From Micromonospora musae (GTDB lineage Bacteria; Actinomycetota; Actinomycetes; Mycobacteriales; Micromonosporaceae): a stretch of DNA of 64,000 bases. The notes under the pieces were generated by a model. It did not search any database. It saw only the letters and a program-made list of their open reading frames with translations, and had not been told where the DNA came from. Positions within the stretch are counted from its first letter, which is position 1. Every line of letters begins with the position of its first letter. The stretch is taken from NCBI RefSeq assembly GCF_003626635.1, contig NZ_RAZT01000012.1, forward strand, positions 1 through 64,000. The letters are read 5' to 3'. The translations under genes were made by a program, and so were the position numbers. Shown in pieces: positions 25,447-34,157 of the stretch.

Positions 25447-26562
25447 GTGAAGGTCGGAATCCCACGCGAGGTCAAGAACCACGAGTACCGCGTGGCGATC
25501 ACGCCGGCGGGCGTCAACGAGTTCGTCCGCAGCGGTCACCAGGTCTTCGTCGAGGCCGGTGCCGGCGTCGGCTCCAGCATCAGCGACGACGACTTCGCCG
25601 CGGCCGGCGCCAAGATCCTGGCCACCGCCGACGAGGTGTGGGAGACCGCCGAGCTGGTGCTCAAGGTCAAGGAGCCGGTCGCCGAGGAGTACCACCGGAT
25701 GCGCGAGGGGCAGGTGCTCTTCACCTACCTGCACCTGGCCGCGTCCAAGGAGTGCACCGACGCGCTGCTGGACCGCAAGGTGACCGGCATCGCGTACGAG
25801 ACGGTGGAGCTGCCGGACCGGTCGCTGCCCCTGCTCGCCCCGATGTCCGAGGTGGCCGGCCGGCTCGCCCCGCAGGTCGGCGCGTACCACCTGCAGGCGC
25901 AGGGCGGCGGGCGCGGCATCCTCATGGGTGGCGTCTCCGGCGTGTACGCGGCCAAGACCGTGGTCATCGGCGCCGGCGTGTCCGGCATGAACGCCGCGGC
26001 CATCGCGCTCGGCCTGCAGGCCGAGGTGCTGCTGCTGGACAAGAACGTCGGGCGGCTGCGCCAGGCCGACGCCATCTACCGGGGCCACCTGCAGACGGTC
26101 GCCTCCAACGCGTACGAGGTCGAGCGCGCCGTGCTCGACGCGGACCTGGTCATCGGCGCGGTGCTGGTGCCCGGCGCCAAGGCCCCGACGCTGATCTCCA
26201 ACGAGCTGGTCTCCCGGATGAAGCCGGGCAGCGTGCTCGTCGACATCTCGATCGACCAGGGCGGTTGCTTCGAGGACTCCCGGCCCACCACGCACGCGGA
26301 GCCGACGTACCGGGTGCACAACTCGATCTTCTACTGCGTGGCGAACATGCCCGGCGCGGTGCCGCACACCAGCACCTACGCGCTGACCAACGTCACCCTG
26401 CCGTACGCCCTGGAGCTGGCGAACCAGGGTTGGCGGGAGGCGCTGCGCCGCGACCCGGCGCTGGCGCTGGGCCTGAACACCCACGACGGTCAGGTCACGT
26501 ACGGCCCGGTGGCCGAGGCGCACGGCATGGGCGTCCTCCCGCTGGCCGACGTGCTCGCCTGA
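25447..26562 (+). CDS. ald: Alanine dehydrogenase
   Basis: A 371-aa NAD-dependent L-alanine dehydrogenase, interconverting alanine and pyruvate plus ammonia; this is exactly the usual length. It has the family start VGIPREVKNHEYRVAITPAG, the pyruvate-site LHLAASKE region, MGGVSGVYAAKTVVIGAGVSG as the NAD-binding Rossmann loop, and a C-terminal DQGGCFEDSRPTTH block. AGAGAGG upstream supports GTG 25447; the open frame continues upstream without support. The next gene xerD starts 45 nt later. Confidence 0.96.
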   Translation: MKVGIPREVKNHEYRVAITPAGVNEFVRSGHQVFVEAGAGVGSSISDDDFAAAGAKILATADEVWETAELVLKVKEPVAEEYHRMREGQVLFTYLHLAASKECTDALLDRKVTGIAYETVELPDRSLPLLAPMSEVAGRLAPQVGAYHLQAQGGGRGILMGGVSGVYAAKTVVIGAGVSGMNAAAIALGLQAEVLLLDKNVGRLRQADAIYRGHLQTVASNAYEVERAVLDADLVIGAVLVPGAKAPTLISNELVSRMKPGSVLVDISIDQGGCFEDSRPTTHAEPTYRVHNSIFYCVANMPGAVPHTSTYALTNVTLPYALELANQGWREALRRDPALALGLNTHDGQVTYGPVAEAHGMGVLPLADVLA

Positions 26563-26607
26563 CGAGGCGACGGTCTGAGCGCAACGGCGGAGCGGGCCGG
26601 CGCGGGC

Positions 26608-27567
26608 GTGGAGCCCGCGCCGGCCCTGCGCCGTGCCGTACGCGGCTACCTCGACCACCTCACCGTCGAACGAGGACTGTCGACGAACACGCTCGCCTCG
26701 TACCGCCGCGATCTGGAGCGCTACCTGGCGACCCTCGCCGACGCCGGCGTCACCGACCTCGCGTCGGTCGGCGCCGGCGTCCTCGAATCGCACCTGGCCC
26801 GGCTGCGCGGCGGAGACGACGACCATCCGCCACTGGCCGTCTCCTCGGCGGCCCGCGCCGCCAGCGCAGTGCGTGGACTGCACCGCTTCGCGCTGCGCGA
26901 AGGGCTGGCCGGCGCCGACCCGAGCCGGGACGTCCGCCCGCCGACGCCGCCGCGTCGGCTGCCCCGCGCGCTGTCGGTCGAGGACGTGCTCCGGTTGCTG
27001 GAAACCGCCGGCCCCGCCGCCGTGACCGGCGCGGCGGCGCCGCTCGTGCTGCGCGACCGGGCGCTGCTGGAGTTCCTGTACGGCACCGGGGCGCGGATCT
27101 CCGAGGCGGTCGGCGCCGCGGTGGACGATGTGGACCCGGACGAGGGCACGGTGCTGCTGCGCGGCAAGGGCGGCCGAACCCGGCTCGTGCCCGTCGGCGG
27201 GTACGCGGTCGAGGCGCTCCGGGCCTACCTGGTGCGGGCCCGGCCGACGCTGGCCAGGGCCGGGCGGGGAAGCTCCGGGGTCTTCCTGAACGCGCGCGGC
27301 GGTCCGCTCTCCCGGCAGGGGGCCTGGACGATCCTGCGCCGGGCCGCCGAACGGGCCGGGCTGCCGGTCGACGGCCCGGCCGCCGTCTCCCCGCACACGC
27401 TGCGCCACTCGTACGCCACCCACCTGCTCGACGGCGGCGCGGACGTGCGGGTGGTGCAGGAACTGCTCGGTCACGCCTCGGTGACCACCACCCAGGTGTA
27501 CACACTCGTCACCGTCGAACGGTTGCGCGAGGTGTACGCCACGGCCCATCCACGGGCCCGCGGCTGA
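26608..27567 (+). CDS. xerD: Tyrosine recombinase XerD
   Basis: A 319-aa tyrosine recombinase. The N-terminal SAM-like core-binding domain (YLDHLTVERGLSTNTLASYR) precedes the catalytic domain. Catalytic residues: Arg in GTGARISEAVG, Lys in GKGGRTRLVP, His-x-x-Arg in SPHTLRHSYATH, His in LLGHASV and Tyr in TTTQVYT. Its position between pyrG/Nudix and parA-scpAB matches Rv1701 and supports the chromosomal dimer-resolution XerD rather than a phage integrase. GTG 26608 is the annotated start, though the region lacks a strong ribosome site. Confidence 0.94.
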   Translation: MEPAPALRRAVRGYLDHLTVERGLSTNTLASYRRDLERYLATLADAGVTDLASVGAGVLESHLARLRGGDDDHPPLAVSSAARAASAVRGLHRFALREGLAGADPSRDVRPPTPPRRLPRALSVEDVLRLLETAGPAAVTGAAAPLVLRDRALLEFLYGTGARISEAVGAAVDDVDPDEGTVLLRGKGGRTRLVPVGGYAVEALRAYLVRARPTLARAGRGSSGVFLNARGGPLSRQGAWTILRRAAERAGLPVDGPAAVSPHTLRHSYATHLLDGGADVRVVQELLGHASVTTTQVYTLVTVERLREVYATAHPRARG

Positions 27568-27568
27568 C

Positions 27569-27601
27569 TGTCGGGCAGGTCGGGCCGGGCCCCGCCCGAC
27601 A
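27569..27601 (+). terminator. Possible terminator after xerD
   Basis: TGTCGGGC (27569-27576) pairs with GCCCGACA (27594-27601), with a further GC-rich inner pairing, in the xerD-parA gap. Confidence 0.45.
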
Positions 27602-27756
27602 CGCCGAACGGGTAATGAACCGCCTGCTGGCCGGTGGCGTACAGTCGGCATCGGCGCGGATCGCCTGGAGTTCTCGGGCCGGGGCGCGCAGCGGCGCCGC
27701 GAAGGACGTCGGAGGGCTCCGACGCCGGGTGGCTGTCGGGAGGGGGCAACGAGGAC

Positions 27757-28680
27757 ATGGCTGGCAACGAGGACCGTGCCGAGACGTGGACGTCGGAACT
27801 CCGTGAGCAGCAGGCCGCGCTCGGCAACGACCTCGGACCGGCAGATCCCGCCGCCTACACGATGCGCAAGCCGATCCCCGAGCCGATGCCCACCGACCGG
27901 CACGGACCGGCCCGGATCATCGCGATGGCGAACCAGAAGGGCGGCGTCGGCAAGACCACGACGACGATCAACCTGGGTGCCGCCCTCGCCGAGTACGGCC
28001 GCAAGGTGCTGCTCGTCGACTTCGACCCGCAGGGCGCGCTCTCGGTCGGGCTCGGGGTCAACCCGCACAACCTCGACCTGTCGGTCTACAACCTGCTCAT
28101 GCAGGACGACGTCACCGCCGAGGACGTCCTGATCAAGACGGACGTGGCGGGGCTGCACCTGCTGCCGGCCAACATCGACCTCTCCGCCGCCGAGATCCAG
28201 CTGGTCAACGAGGTCGCCCGCGAGATGGCCCTGGCCCGGGTGCTGCGCTCGGTGCGCAAGGAGTACGACTACATCCTGATCGACTGCCAGCCGTCGCTGG
28301 GCCTGCTCGCCATCAACGCGCTGACCGTCGCGCACGGTGTGCTCATCCCGCTGGAGTGCGAGTTCTTCAGCCTGCGCGGGGTGGCGCTGCTGCTCGACAC
28401 CATCGACAAGGTCCGCGAACGGCTCAACTTCGACCTGGAGCTCGAGGGCATCCTCGCCACCATGTACGACAGCCGCACCACCCACTGCCGTCAGGTGCTC
28501 CAGCGGGTCGTGGAGGCGTTCGGCGACAAGGTCTACCAGACGGTGATCACCAAGACGGTCAAGTTCCCCGAGTCGACAGTCGCGGGCGCCCCGATCACCA
28601 CGCTCGACCCGGCCTCGTCCGGCGCGCGCAACTACCGCCAGTTGGCCCGCGAGGTGATCGCCGCGCAGGCCGAGCGGTAG
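27757..28680 (+). CDS. ParA family ATPase (Soj-like, scpAB-linked)
   Basis: A 307-aa ParA/MinD-type ATPase. A 50-residue N-terminal extension precedes the deviant Walker A motif NQKGGVGKTTTTINLG. Switch I/II regions are at LLVDFDPQGALS and YILIDCQPSLGLL. No parB is next to it; instead scpA and scpB follow, as at Rv1708-Rv1710. It therefore probably works with the SMC-ScpAB condensin system rather than as the origin-segregation ParA. ATG 27757 is preceded by AGGGGGC with about 10 nt spacing. Confidence 0.92.
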   Translation: MAGNEDRAETWTSELREQQAALGNDLGPADPAAYTMRKPIPEPMPTDRHGPARIIAMANQKGGVGKTTTTINLGAALAEYGRKVLLVDFDPQGALSVGLGVNPHNLDLSVYNLLMQDDVTAEDVLIKTDVAGLHLLPANIDLSAAEIQLVNEVAREMALARVLRSVRKEYDYILIDCQPSLGLLAINALTVAHGVLIPLECEFFSLRGVALLLDTIDKVRERLNFDLELEGILATMYDSRTTHCRQVLQRVVEAFGDKVYQTVITKTVKFPESTVAGAPITTLDPASSGARNYRQLAREVIAAQAER

Positions 28681-28709
28681 GTGCCGGTGCTCTTTCGCGC
28701 CCCGTCAAC

Positions 28710-28715
28710 TACGGT
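28710..28715 (+). promoter_or_regulatory. -10 element for leaderless scpA
   Basis: TACGGT at 28710-28715 lies exactly 6 nt before the scpA GTG (28722), which would place the transcription start on the start codon. No ribosome-binding site is present, which agrees with leaderless translation. Confidence 0.5.
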
Positions 28716-28721
28716 CGTCGG

Positions 28722-30083
28722 GTGACCGCCCCGCCCCTCGACCAGCCTGCCGCGCCCGAGCAGCCGCCGTCCGGGTCCGCCGCCCGCCCCGGCGCCGCCG
28801 CGTCCGGTGCGCCGCGAGATCGGTTCTCGGGGGAGGCGGAATCGCCGGAGTCCGTACCGGGGCCGTCGGCCGCGCCTGCGGCTGAGCCGGGGTCGGGGAG
28901 CGCGCTCCCGGCGGCCGGCTCCTCCGAGCTGGTGGGCGCGCCGTCGTCGGCGCCGGAGGGTGAGTCGTCGTCGCCGGAGGTGGCGTCGGAGGGTGAGTCG
29001 TCGGGGGAGAGCGGTGGTTTCACCGTCCGGCTGGCGAACTTCACCGGGCCGTTCGACCTGCTGCTGCAGCTCATCGGCAAACACAAGCTGGACGTCACCG
29101 AGGTGGCCCTGCACCAGGTCACCGACGAGTTCATCGCCTACATCCGGGCCATGGGCGACCAGTGGGACCTGGACGAGGCGAGCGAGTTCCTGCTCATCGC
29201 CGCGACCCTGCTGGATCTGAAGGCGGCCCGGCTGCTGCCCGCCGCCGACGTGGAGGACGAGGAGGATCTCGCCCTCCTGGAGGCGCGGGACCTGCTCTTC
29301 GCCCGGCTGCTGCAGTACAAGGCGTACAAGGAGGCCGCCGCGCACATCGCCGACCTGGAGGCGGTGGGCGGCCGGCGGTATCCGCGAGCGGTCTCCCTCG
29401 AACCCCGGTACGCCGAGGCGCTGCCCGAGCTCGTGCTCGGCATCGGCGCGGAGCGGCTGCGTACCCTCGTCATCCGGGCGATGACGCCGAAGCCGACGCC
29501 CGAGGTCTCCATCGCCCACGTGCACATGGTCCGGGTCAGCGTCCGCGAGCACGCGGCGATCATCAGCGATCGGCTGCGCCGGGCGGGCACCGCCACCTTC
29601 TCGACGCTCTGCGCCGACTGCGAGGCCACCCTGGAGGTGGTGGCCCGGTTCCTGGCCCTGCTGGAGCTCTACCGGGAGGGGCTGGTGGCCTTCGTCCAGG
29701 AGCAGGCGCTCGACGAGTTGACCGTCCGCTGGACGGGTCCCGCCGACGGCGGTCCGGACCTGCAGATCGACGAGTACGCCGGCACCCCCGCTGAACCCGG
29801 CGCCCCGGCCGCAGCACCCGCTCCGGCCACCGCACCCGCCGGGCCTGGTGCCCCGGCCACCCTGCCGGCCGGCCCTGATGCCCCGGCTACCGCACCCGCC
29901 GGGCCTGGCGCCCCGGCTACCGCACCCGCCGGGCCTGGCGCCCCGGCTACCGCGCCTGCCGGACCTGGCACCCTGGCCACAGCGCCTGCCGAAGCCGGCG
30001 CTCCGGCCGCAGCACCTGCCGCCGCCGGGGATCCCGAGGCCGGCCCGACCGGCAGCCGCGACGTGGGCACGAGCGAGGATTGA
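28722..30083 (+). CDS. scpA: Segregation and condensation protein ScpA
   Basis: A 453-aa kleisin of the SMC-ScpAB complex. The family core (FTVRLANFTGPFDLLLQLIG through AATLLDLKAARLLPAAD to the C-terminal winged helix AFVQEQALDELTVRW) spans about residues 100-350. It is unusually long (typically 250-300 aa) because of a 95-residue acidic/Ser-rich N-terminal extension and a 110-residue Ala/Pro/Gly repeat tail. GTG 28722 fits the leaderless promoter. scpB begins 5 nt after its stop. Confidence 0.95.
   Translation: MTAPPLDQPAAPEQPPSGSAARPGAAASGAPRDRFSGEAESPESVPGPSAAPAAEPGSGSALPAAGSSELVGAPSSAPEGESSSPEVASEGESSGESGGFTVRLANFTGPFDLLLQLIGKHKLDVTEVALHQVTDEFIAYIRAMGDQWDLDEASEFLLIAATLLDLKAARLLPAADVEDEEDLALLEARDLLFARLLQYKAYKEAAAHIADLEAVGGRRYPRAVSLEPRYAEALPELVLGIGAERLRTLVIRAMTPKPTPEVSIAHVHMVRVSVREHAAIISDRLRRAGTATFSTLCADCEATLEVVARFLALLELYREGLVAFVQEQALDELTVRWTGPADGGPDLQIDEYAGTPAEPGAPAAAPAPATAPAGPGAPATLPAGPDAPATAPAGPGAPATAPAGPGAPATAPAGPGTLATAPAEAGAPAAAPAAAGDPEAGPTGSRDVGTSED
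29829..30035. repeat. 30-bp tandem repeat in scpA 3' end
   Basis: About seven degenerate copies of a 30-bp unit (CCGGCTACCGCACCCGCCGG is its core) encode repeats of PAGPGAPATA at the ScpA C-terminus. All copies keep the frame. The two central copies are nearly identical, pointing to recent duplication. Confidence 0.85.
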
Positions 30084-30087
30084 CGCG

Positions 30088-31047
30088 ATGAGCAACGAGG
30101 AGTCCTGCAACTCACTGGCCGACCAGGCCGCCGCCTGGGTCCCGCCCTGGCAACGCCCCACCCCACCCCGGCAAACGGGCGACGAACAGCCCCGCCAGGA
30201 AGATCTTGGAACCGAAACGCCCCCAGAGGGGCCGGAAGTTTCCAAGATCGCGCAGGACACCGCAGTCGACGCCGACGCCGACGCGGCAGCGGAGGCGGAG
30301 GCGGTGGATCTTGGAAACGCGGTGCCCGTGGAGGGGCCGCGAGTTTCCAAGATCGCGCAGGACACCGACATCGACACCGACACCGACACCGACGCCGGTG
30401 TCGGGGGCGTGGCGGGGGAGGGGGCGGCTGGTCGCGTACCCAAGAAGCAGCCGGGGGCTCGGCGGCGGGTGGTGGTGGCCCCGGAGCCCGCACCGGAGCT
30501 GGACGACGCCGAGCTGCGTGGGGCGCTCGAGGCGATCCTGCTGGTGGTGGACGAGCCGGTCGCCGAGGCGACCCTGGCCGAGGTGCTGGAGCAGCCGCCG
30601 GCCCGCGTCGGCGCGATGCTCGACCAGATCGCCGCCGGCTACACGGCCTCCGGGTACGGCTTCGAGCTGCGCCGGGCGGCCGGTGGCTGGCGTCTCTACA
30701 CCCGGCCGGAATACGCCGGGTACGTGGAACGGTTCGTGTTGGAGGGGCAGTCGGTACGGCTGACCCAGGCCGCGCTGGAAACCCTCGCCGTGGTCGCCTA
30801 CAAGCAGCCCGTCACCCGCTCGCGGATCTCGGCCATCCGGGGTGTCAACTGTGACGGGGTGATCCGTACCCTGGTCACCCGCGGCCTGGTGGAGGAGTGC
30901 GGAAGCGAGCCTGAGAGCGGCGCCTTCCTCTACCGCACCACCACCCTGTTCCTGGAGAAGCTGGGCTTGAACACGGTCGACGAGCTGCCGCCGCTCGCGC
31001 CGTTCCTGCCCGATGATGTGGAAGAGCTGAGCGATGCCACGCGATGA
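30088..31047 (+). CDS. scpB: Segregation and condensation protein ScpB
   Basis: A 319-aa protein. The ScpB winged-helix core is ELRGALEAILLVVDEPVAEA through QAALETLAVVAYKQPVTRSR and VIRTLVTRGLVEECG (about residues 140-300). It is longer than the usual 180-220 aa because of a 140-residue N-terminal extension containing two copies of a VSKIAQDT-ending segment and Asp/Ala and Asp/Thr runs. Those copies come from two 61-bp palindromic repeats embedded in frame. ATG 30088 follows GCGAGGATTGAC. The end overlaps rluB by 14 nt. Confidence 0.94.
   Translation: MSNEESCNSLADQAAAWVPPWQRPTPPRQTGDEQPRQEDLGTETPPEGPEVSKIAQDTAVDADADAAAEAEAVDLGNAVPVEGPRVSKIAQDTDIDTDTDTDAGVGGVAGEGAAGRVPKKQPGARRRVVVAPEPAPELDDAELRGALEAILLVVDEPVAEATLAEVLEQPPARVGAMLDQIAAGYTASGYGFELRRAAGGWRLYTRPEYAGYVERFVLEGQSVRLTQAALETLAVVAYKQPVTRSRISAIRGVNCDGVIRTLVTRGLVEECGSEPESGAFLYRTTTLFLEKLGLNTVDELPPLAPFLPDDVEELSDATR
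30202..30262. repeat. Palindromic repeat copy 1 inside scpB
   Basis: GATCTTGGAA (30202-30211) and TTCCAAGATC (30240-30249) form a 10-bp inverted repeat, followed by GCGCAGGACACCG. Copy 2 lies exactly 105 bp (35 codons) downstream with the same 38-bp arm spacing. Confidence 0.85.
30307..30367. repeat. Palindromic repeat copy 2 inside scpB
   Basis: GATCTTGGAAAC (30307-30318) and GTTTCCAAGATC (30343-30354) form a perfect 12-bp inverted repeat, again followed by GCGCAGGACACCG. The layout suggests a REP-like element duplicated in frame. Confidence 0.85.
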
Positions 31048-31798
31048 CCGCACCACCCGCACCGACGTCCCGGAGGACGCCGAGCGCCTGCAGAAGGTGC
31101 TCGCCGCCGCCGGCGTGGGTTCCCGGCGCGCCTGCGAGGACCTGATCTTCCGCCGCCGGGTCACGGTGAACGGGCAGGTCGCGCAGCTCGGCGACAAGGT
31201 CGACCCGACCACCGCCGTGATCTTCGTCGACGGGGAACGGGTGGTCACCGACACCCGCCTCGTCTACCTGGCCATGAACAAGCCGCGCGGCGTCGTCTCC
31301 ACCATGGCGGACGAGAAGGGTCGCACGGCGCTCGCCGACTTCCTCGGCAACCGGGTCGAGCAGCGCGTCTACCACGTCGGGCGGCTCGACGCCGACAGCG
31401 AGGGCCTGCTGCTGCTCACCAACGACGGGACGCTGGCGCACCGGCTCATGCACCCCTCGTACGGGGTGCCCAAGACGTACCTCTGTGAGGTGGCCGGGCC
31501 GATTCCGCGCAACCTCGGCAAGCGGCTGATGGCCGGGGTGGAGCTGGAGGACGGCCCCGCGAAGGTCGACTCCTTCCGGGTGGTGGACACGCTGGGGCGT
31601 AGCGCCCAGGTGGAGCTGACCCTGCACGAAGGGCGCAAGCACATCGTCCGGCGCATCCTGGGCGAGGTCGGACACCCGGTGTCCCGGCTGATTCGTACCT
31701 CGATCGGGCCGATCCGCCTCGGTGACCTGCGCGCCGGGCGCACCCGGCGACTCACCAACGCCGAGGTGGCAGCGCTGTTCAAGGCGGTGGGTGACTGA
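31034..31798 (+). CDS. rluB: Pseudouridine synthase RluB/RsuA family
   Basis: A 254-aa protein with an N-terminal S4 domain (ERLQKVLAAAGVGSRRACED, residues about 16-60) and a pseudouridine synthase domain. The catalytic motif is GRLDADSEGLLLLTNDG with its Asp, followed by the KTYLCEVAG and GRKHIVRRILGEVGHPV blocks. It modifies helix 89-region uridine of 23S rRNA in the family. The start lies 14 nt inside scpB, so translation is coupled. Same position as Rv1711. Confidence 0.93.
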   Translation: MPRDDRTTRTDVPEDAERLQKVLAAAGVGSRRACEDLIFRRRVTVNGQVAQLGDKVDPTTAVIFVDGERVVTDTRLVYLAMNKPRGVVSTMADEKGRTALADFLGNRVEQRVYHVGRLDADSEGLLLLTNDGTLAHRLMHPSYGVPKTYLCEVAGPIPRNLGKRLMAGVELEDGPAKVDSFRVVDTLGRSAQVELTLHEGRKHIVRRILGEVGHPVSRLIRTSIGPIRLGDLRAGRTRRLTNAEVAALFKAVGD

Positions 31799-31987
31799 CC
31801 CCGCCGGACGGGGTACGGCTGCCGGTAGGCTCCGTGGCGGTCGGGTGACGGCCGCGCGGTGGCGCGGGTCGCGCCCGGCGGCGTCGCGCGCGCTCCGCTC
31901 GGAGCGGCGGGCATCATTGACCAGGAACATCCGCTCACGGCGCCGGAAGGCCGGCGATCCGTGAGGTACGGGCTGAGGAGGACGACG

Positions 31988-32668
31988 GTGGAGGAAAACG
32001 AGCGGACCGGGCGGTGCGTGGTCGCTGTGGACGGGCCGTCCGGTTCGGGAAAGTCCACCGTCTCCCGGCGGCTGGCCGCCGGACTCGGTGCCCGCTACCT
32101 GGACACCGGGGCGATGTACCGGGCGATCACCTGGGCCGTGCTGCGCTCCGGCGTCGACCTCTCCGACGCGGAGGCCGTGGCCAAGGTCGCCCAGGAGGTG
32201 GACCTGCGCATCGGCACCGACCCGCAGGGGTACGGCGTGACCGCTGACGGTGTCAGCGTGGACGCGGAGATCCGCGGCCCCGAGGTGACCCAGGCGGTCT
32301 CCGCCGTGGCGGCCGTGCCGGCCGTCCGCGCGCTGCTCGTCGCCCGTCAGCAGGAGATGATCGTGAACGCCGGCCGGATCGTGGTCGAGGGCCGGGACAT
32401 CGGCGCCGTGGTGGCGCCGGACGCCGACCTGAAGGTCTACCTGACCGCGTCCGAGGCGGCCCGGGCGGCCCGGCGCAGCGCCGAGGACGCCACCGACGCG
32501 GCGGTCACCGCCGCCGATCTGGCCCGCCGGGACCGCCTGGACTCGACCCGCCGGACCTCGCCGCTGCAGCAGGCGTCGGACGCGGTCGTGCTGGACACCA
32601 CCGAGCTGGGCATCGACGAGGTAGTCCAGCAGCTGCACACCCTGCTCACCGAGCGGGGCGTGGCATGA
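31988..32668 (+). CDS. cmk: Cytidylate kinase
   Basis: A 226-aa (d)CMP kinase. P-loop GPSGSGKSTVSRRLA is at about residues 18-32, then ARYLDTGAMYRAITW, the NMP-binding insert, and VEGRDIGAVVAPDADLKVYL. GTG 31988 is chosen because GAGGAGGA is at 31975-31982; the frame is open further upstream but only with poor starts. A 189-nt gap separates it from rluB, with a -10-like TAGGCT near 31827. Its stop overlaps der (ATGA). Order rluB-cmk-der matches Rv1711-Rv1713. Confidence 0.95.
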   Translation: MEENERTGRCVVAVDGPSGSGKSTVSRRLAAGLGARYLDTGAMYRAITWAVLRSGVDLSDAEAVAKVAQEVDLRIGTDPQGYGVTADGVSVDAEIRGPEVTQAVSAVAAVPAVRALLVARQQEMIVNAGRIVVEGRDIGAVVAPDADLKVYLTASEAARAARRSAEDATDAAVTAADLARRDRLDSTRRTSPLQQASDAVVLDTTELGIDEVVQQLHTLLTERGVA

Positions 32669-34068
32669 GCGAGCCGGGCGGTTGGGTCGAGCTGCGGGAG
32701 CCGGACCTCGCCACTGAGGAGCCCACCGGTCCGCAGCCGGTGGTGGCGGTCGTCGGCCGACCGAACGTGGGCAAGTCGACGCTGGTCAACCGGATCATCG
32801 GCCGTCGGCAGGCGGTCGTCGAGGACGTCCCCGGGGTGACCCGGGACCGGGTTCCGTACGACGCCCAGTGGGCCGGCCGGGCGTTCACCGTGGTGGACAC
32901 CGGCGGGTGGGAACCGGACGCGAAGGACCGGGCGGCGGCGATCGCCGCGCAGGCCGAGACGGCCGTGGCGACCGCGGACGTGGTGCTCTTCGTGGTCGAC
33001 GCGATGGTCGGTTCGACCGATGTGGACGAGGCCGCGGTGAAGATGCTGCGGCGCAGCGCCAAGCCGGTCATCCTGGTGGCGAACAAGGCGGACAACACCT
33101 CCATCGAGATGGAGTCGACCTCGCTCTGGTCGCTCGGCCTGGGCGAGCCGATCCCGGTCTCCGCCCTGCACGGCCGAGGCTCCGGCGACCTGCTCGACGC
33201 GATCATGGAGGCGTTGCCCGAGGCCCCGGCGATCGTCGAGCACGGCCCGCGCGGCCCACGCCGGGTGGCGCTGGTCGGCCGACCGAACGTGGGCAAGTCC
33301 AGCCTGCTGAACCGCTTCTCGGGTGAGCAGCGGGCGGTTGTCGACTCGGTCGCCGGCACCACCGTCGACCCGGTGGACAGCCTGGTGCAGATCGGCGGCG
33401 AGACCTGGCACCTGGTCGACACGGCCGGGCTGCGCAAGCGGGTCGGCAAGGCCAGCGGCACCGAGTACTACGCGAGCCTGCGTACCGCCTCGGCCATCGA
33501 GGCGGCCGAGGTCGCTGTGGTGCTGCTCGACGCGAGCGAGCCGATCAGCGAGCAGGACCAGCGGATCCTGTCGATGGTCACCGAGGCCGGCCGGGCCCTG
33601 GTGATCGCCTTCAACAAGTGGGACCTGGTCGACGCCGACCGCCGGTACTACCTGGACAAGGAGATCGACCGGGAGCTGCGCCGGATTCCCTGGGCGATCC
33701 GGCTCAACCTGTCGGCGCTGACCGGCCGCGCGGTCGACAAACTGGCGTCGTCGCTGCACACGGCCCTCGACAGCTGGGAGACCCGGATCCCGACGTCGCG
33801 GCTCAACCAGTGGCTCACGGCGCTCGTGCAGGCCACCCCGCACCCGGTGCGAGGCGGTCGGGCACCGCGCATCCTCTTCGCCACCCAGGCCGGCGCGGCC
33901 CCGCCGCGCTTCGTGCTCTTCACCACCGGGCCGCTGGACGCCGGCTACCAGCGGTTCGTCGAGCGCAAGCTGCGCGAGGAGTTCGGCTTCGAGGGCAGCC
34001 CCATCGAGATCTCGGTACGCCCGCGCAAGAAGGTCGGCCCCGGCGGCCGCGGCAAGGCGCACGGCTGA
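32665..34068 (+). CDS. der: GTPase Der (EngA)
   Basis: A 467-aa ribosome-assembly GTPase with two tandem G domains. G domain 1: GRPNVGKSTLVNRI, DTGGWE, NKAD. G domain 2: GRPNVGKSSLLNRF, DTAGLRKRVGK, NKWDLVD. The KH-like C-terminal domain ends PIEISVRPRKKVGPGGRGKA. It acts in 50S subunit maturation. ATG 32665 overlaps the cmk stop. It is the last gene of the syntenic core block and is followed by a strong terminator. Confidence 0.97.
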   Translation: MSEPGGWVELREPDLATEEPTGPQPVVAVVGRPNVGKSTLVNRIIGRRQAVVEDVPGVTRDRVPYDAQWAGRAFTVVDTGGWEPDAKDRAAAIAAQAETAVATADVVLFVVDAMVGSTDVDEAAVKMLRRSAKPVILVANKADNTSIEMESTSLWSLGLGEPIPVSALHGRGSGDLLDAIMEALPEAPAIVEHGPRGPRRVALVGRPNVGKSSLLNRFSGEQRAVVDSVAGTTVDPVDSLVQIGGETWHLVDTAGLRKRVGKASGTEYYASLRTASAIEAAEVAVVLLDASEPISEQDQRILSMVTEAGRALVIAFNKWDLVDADRRYYLDKEIDRELRRIPWAIRLNLSALTGRAVDKLASSLHTALDSWETRIPTSRLNQWLTALVQATPHPVRGGRAPRILFATQAGAAPPRFVLFTTGPLDAGYQRFVERKLREEFGFEGSPIEISVRPRKKVGPGGRGKAHG

Positions 34069-34084
34069 CCACCGGATCCGTCAA

Positions 34085-34124
34085 CGGGCCGGGTCGAGAT
34101 TCCTCGACCCGGCCCGCGTCTTTT
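34085..34124 (+). terminator. Terminator after der
   Basis: A perfect 14-bp stem (CGGGCCGGGTCGAG with CTCGACCCGGCCCG), tetraloop ATTC, then CGTCTTTT. This is a textbook intrinsic terminator. Confidence 0.9.
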
Positions 34125-34157
34125 GGGAATCATCCCGCCCCACCCGCCTTGCTTGCT

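Noticed and set aside
26608..27567. xerD as an integrase of a mobile element
   Set aside because: Its place in the conserved pyrG-Nudix-xerD-parA-scpAB order and lack of flanking att repeats support the housekeeping recombinase.
25308..28485. Very long open frames (832 aa plus, 1046 aa minus) across ald, xerD and parA
   Set aside because: The real genes in this interval have clear catalytic motifs and ribosome sites; the long frames only reflect few stop codons in high-GC DNA.
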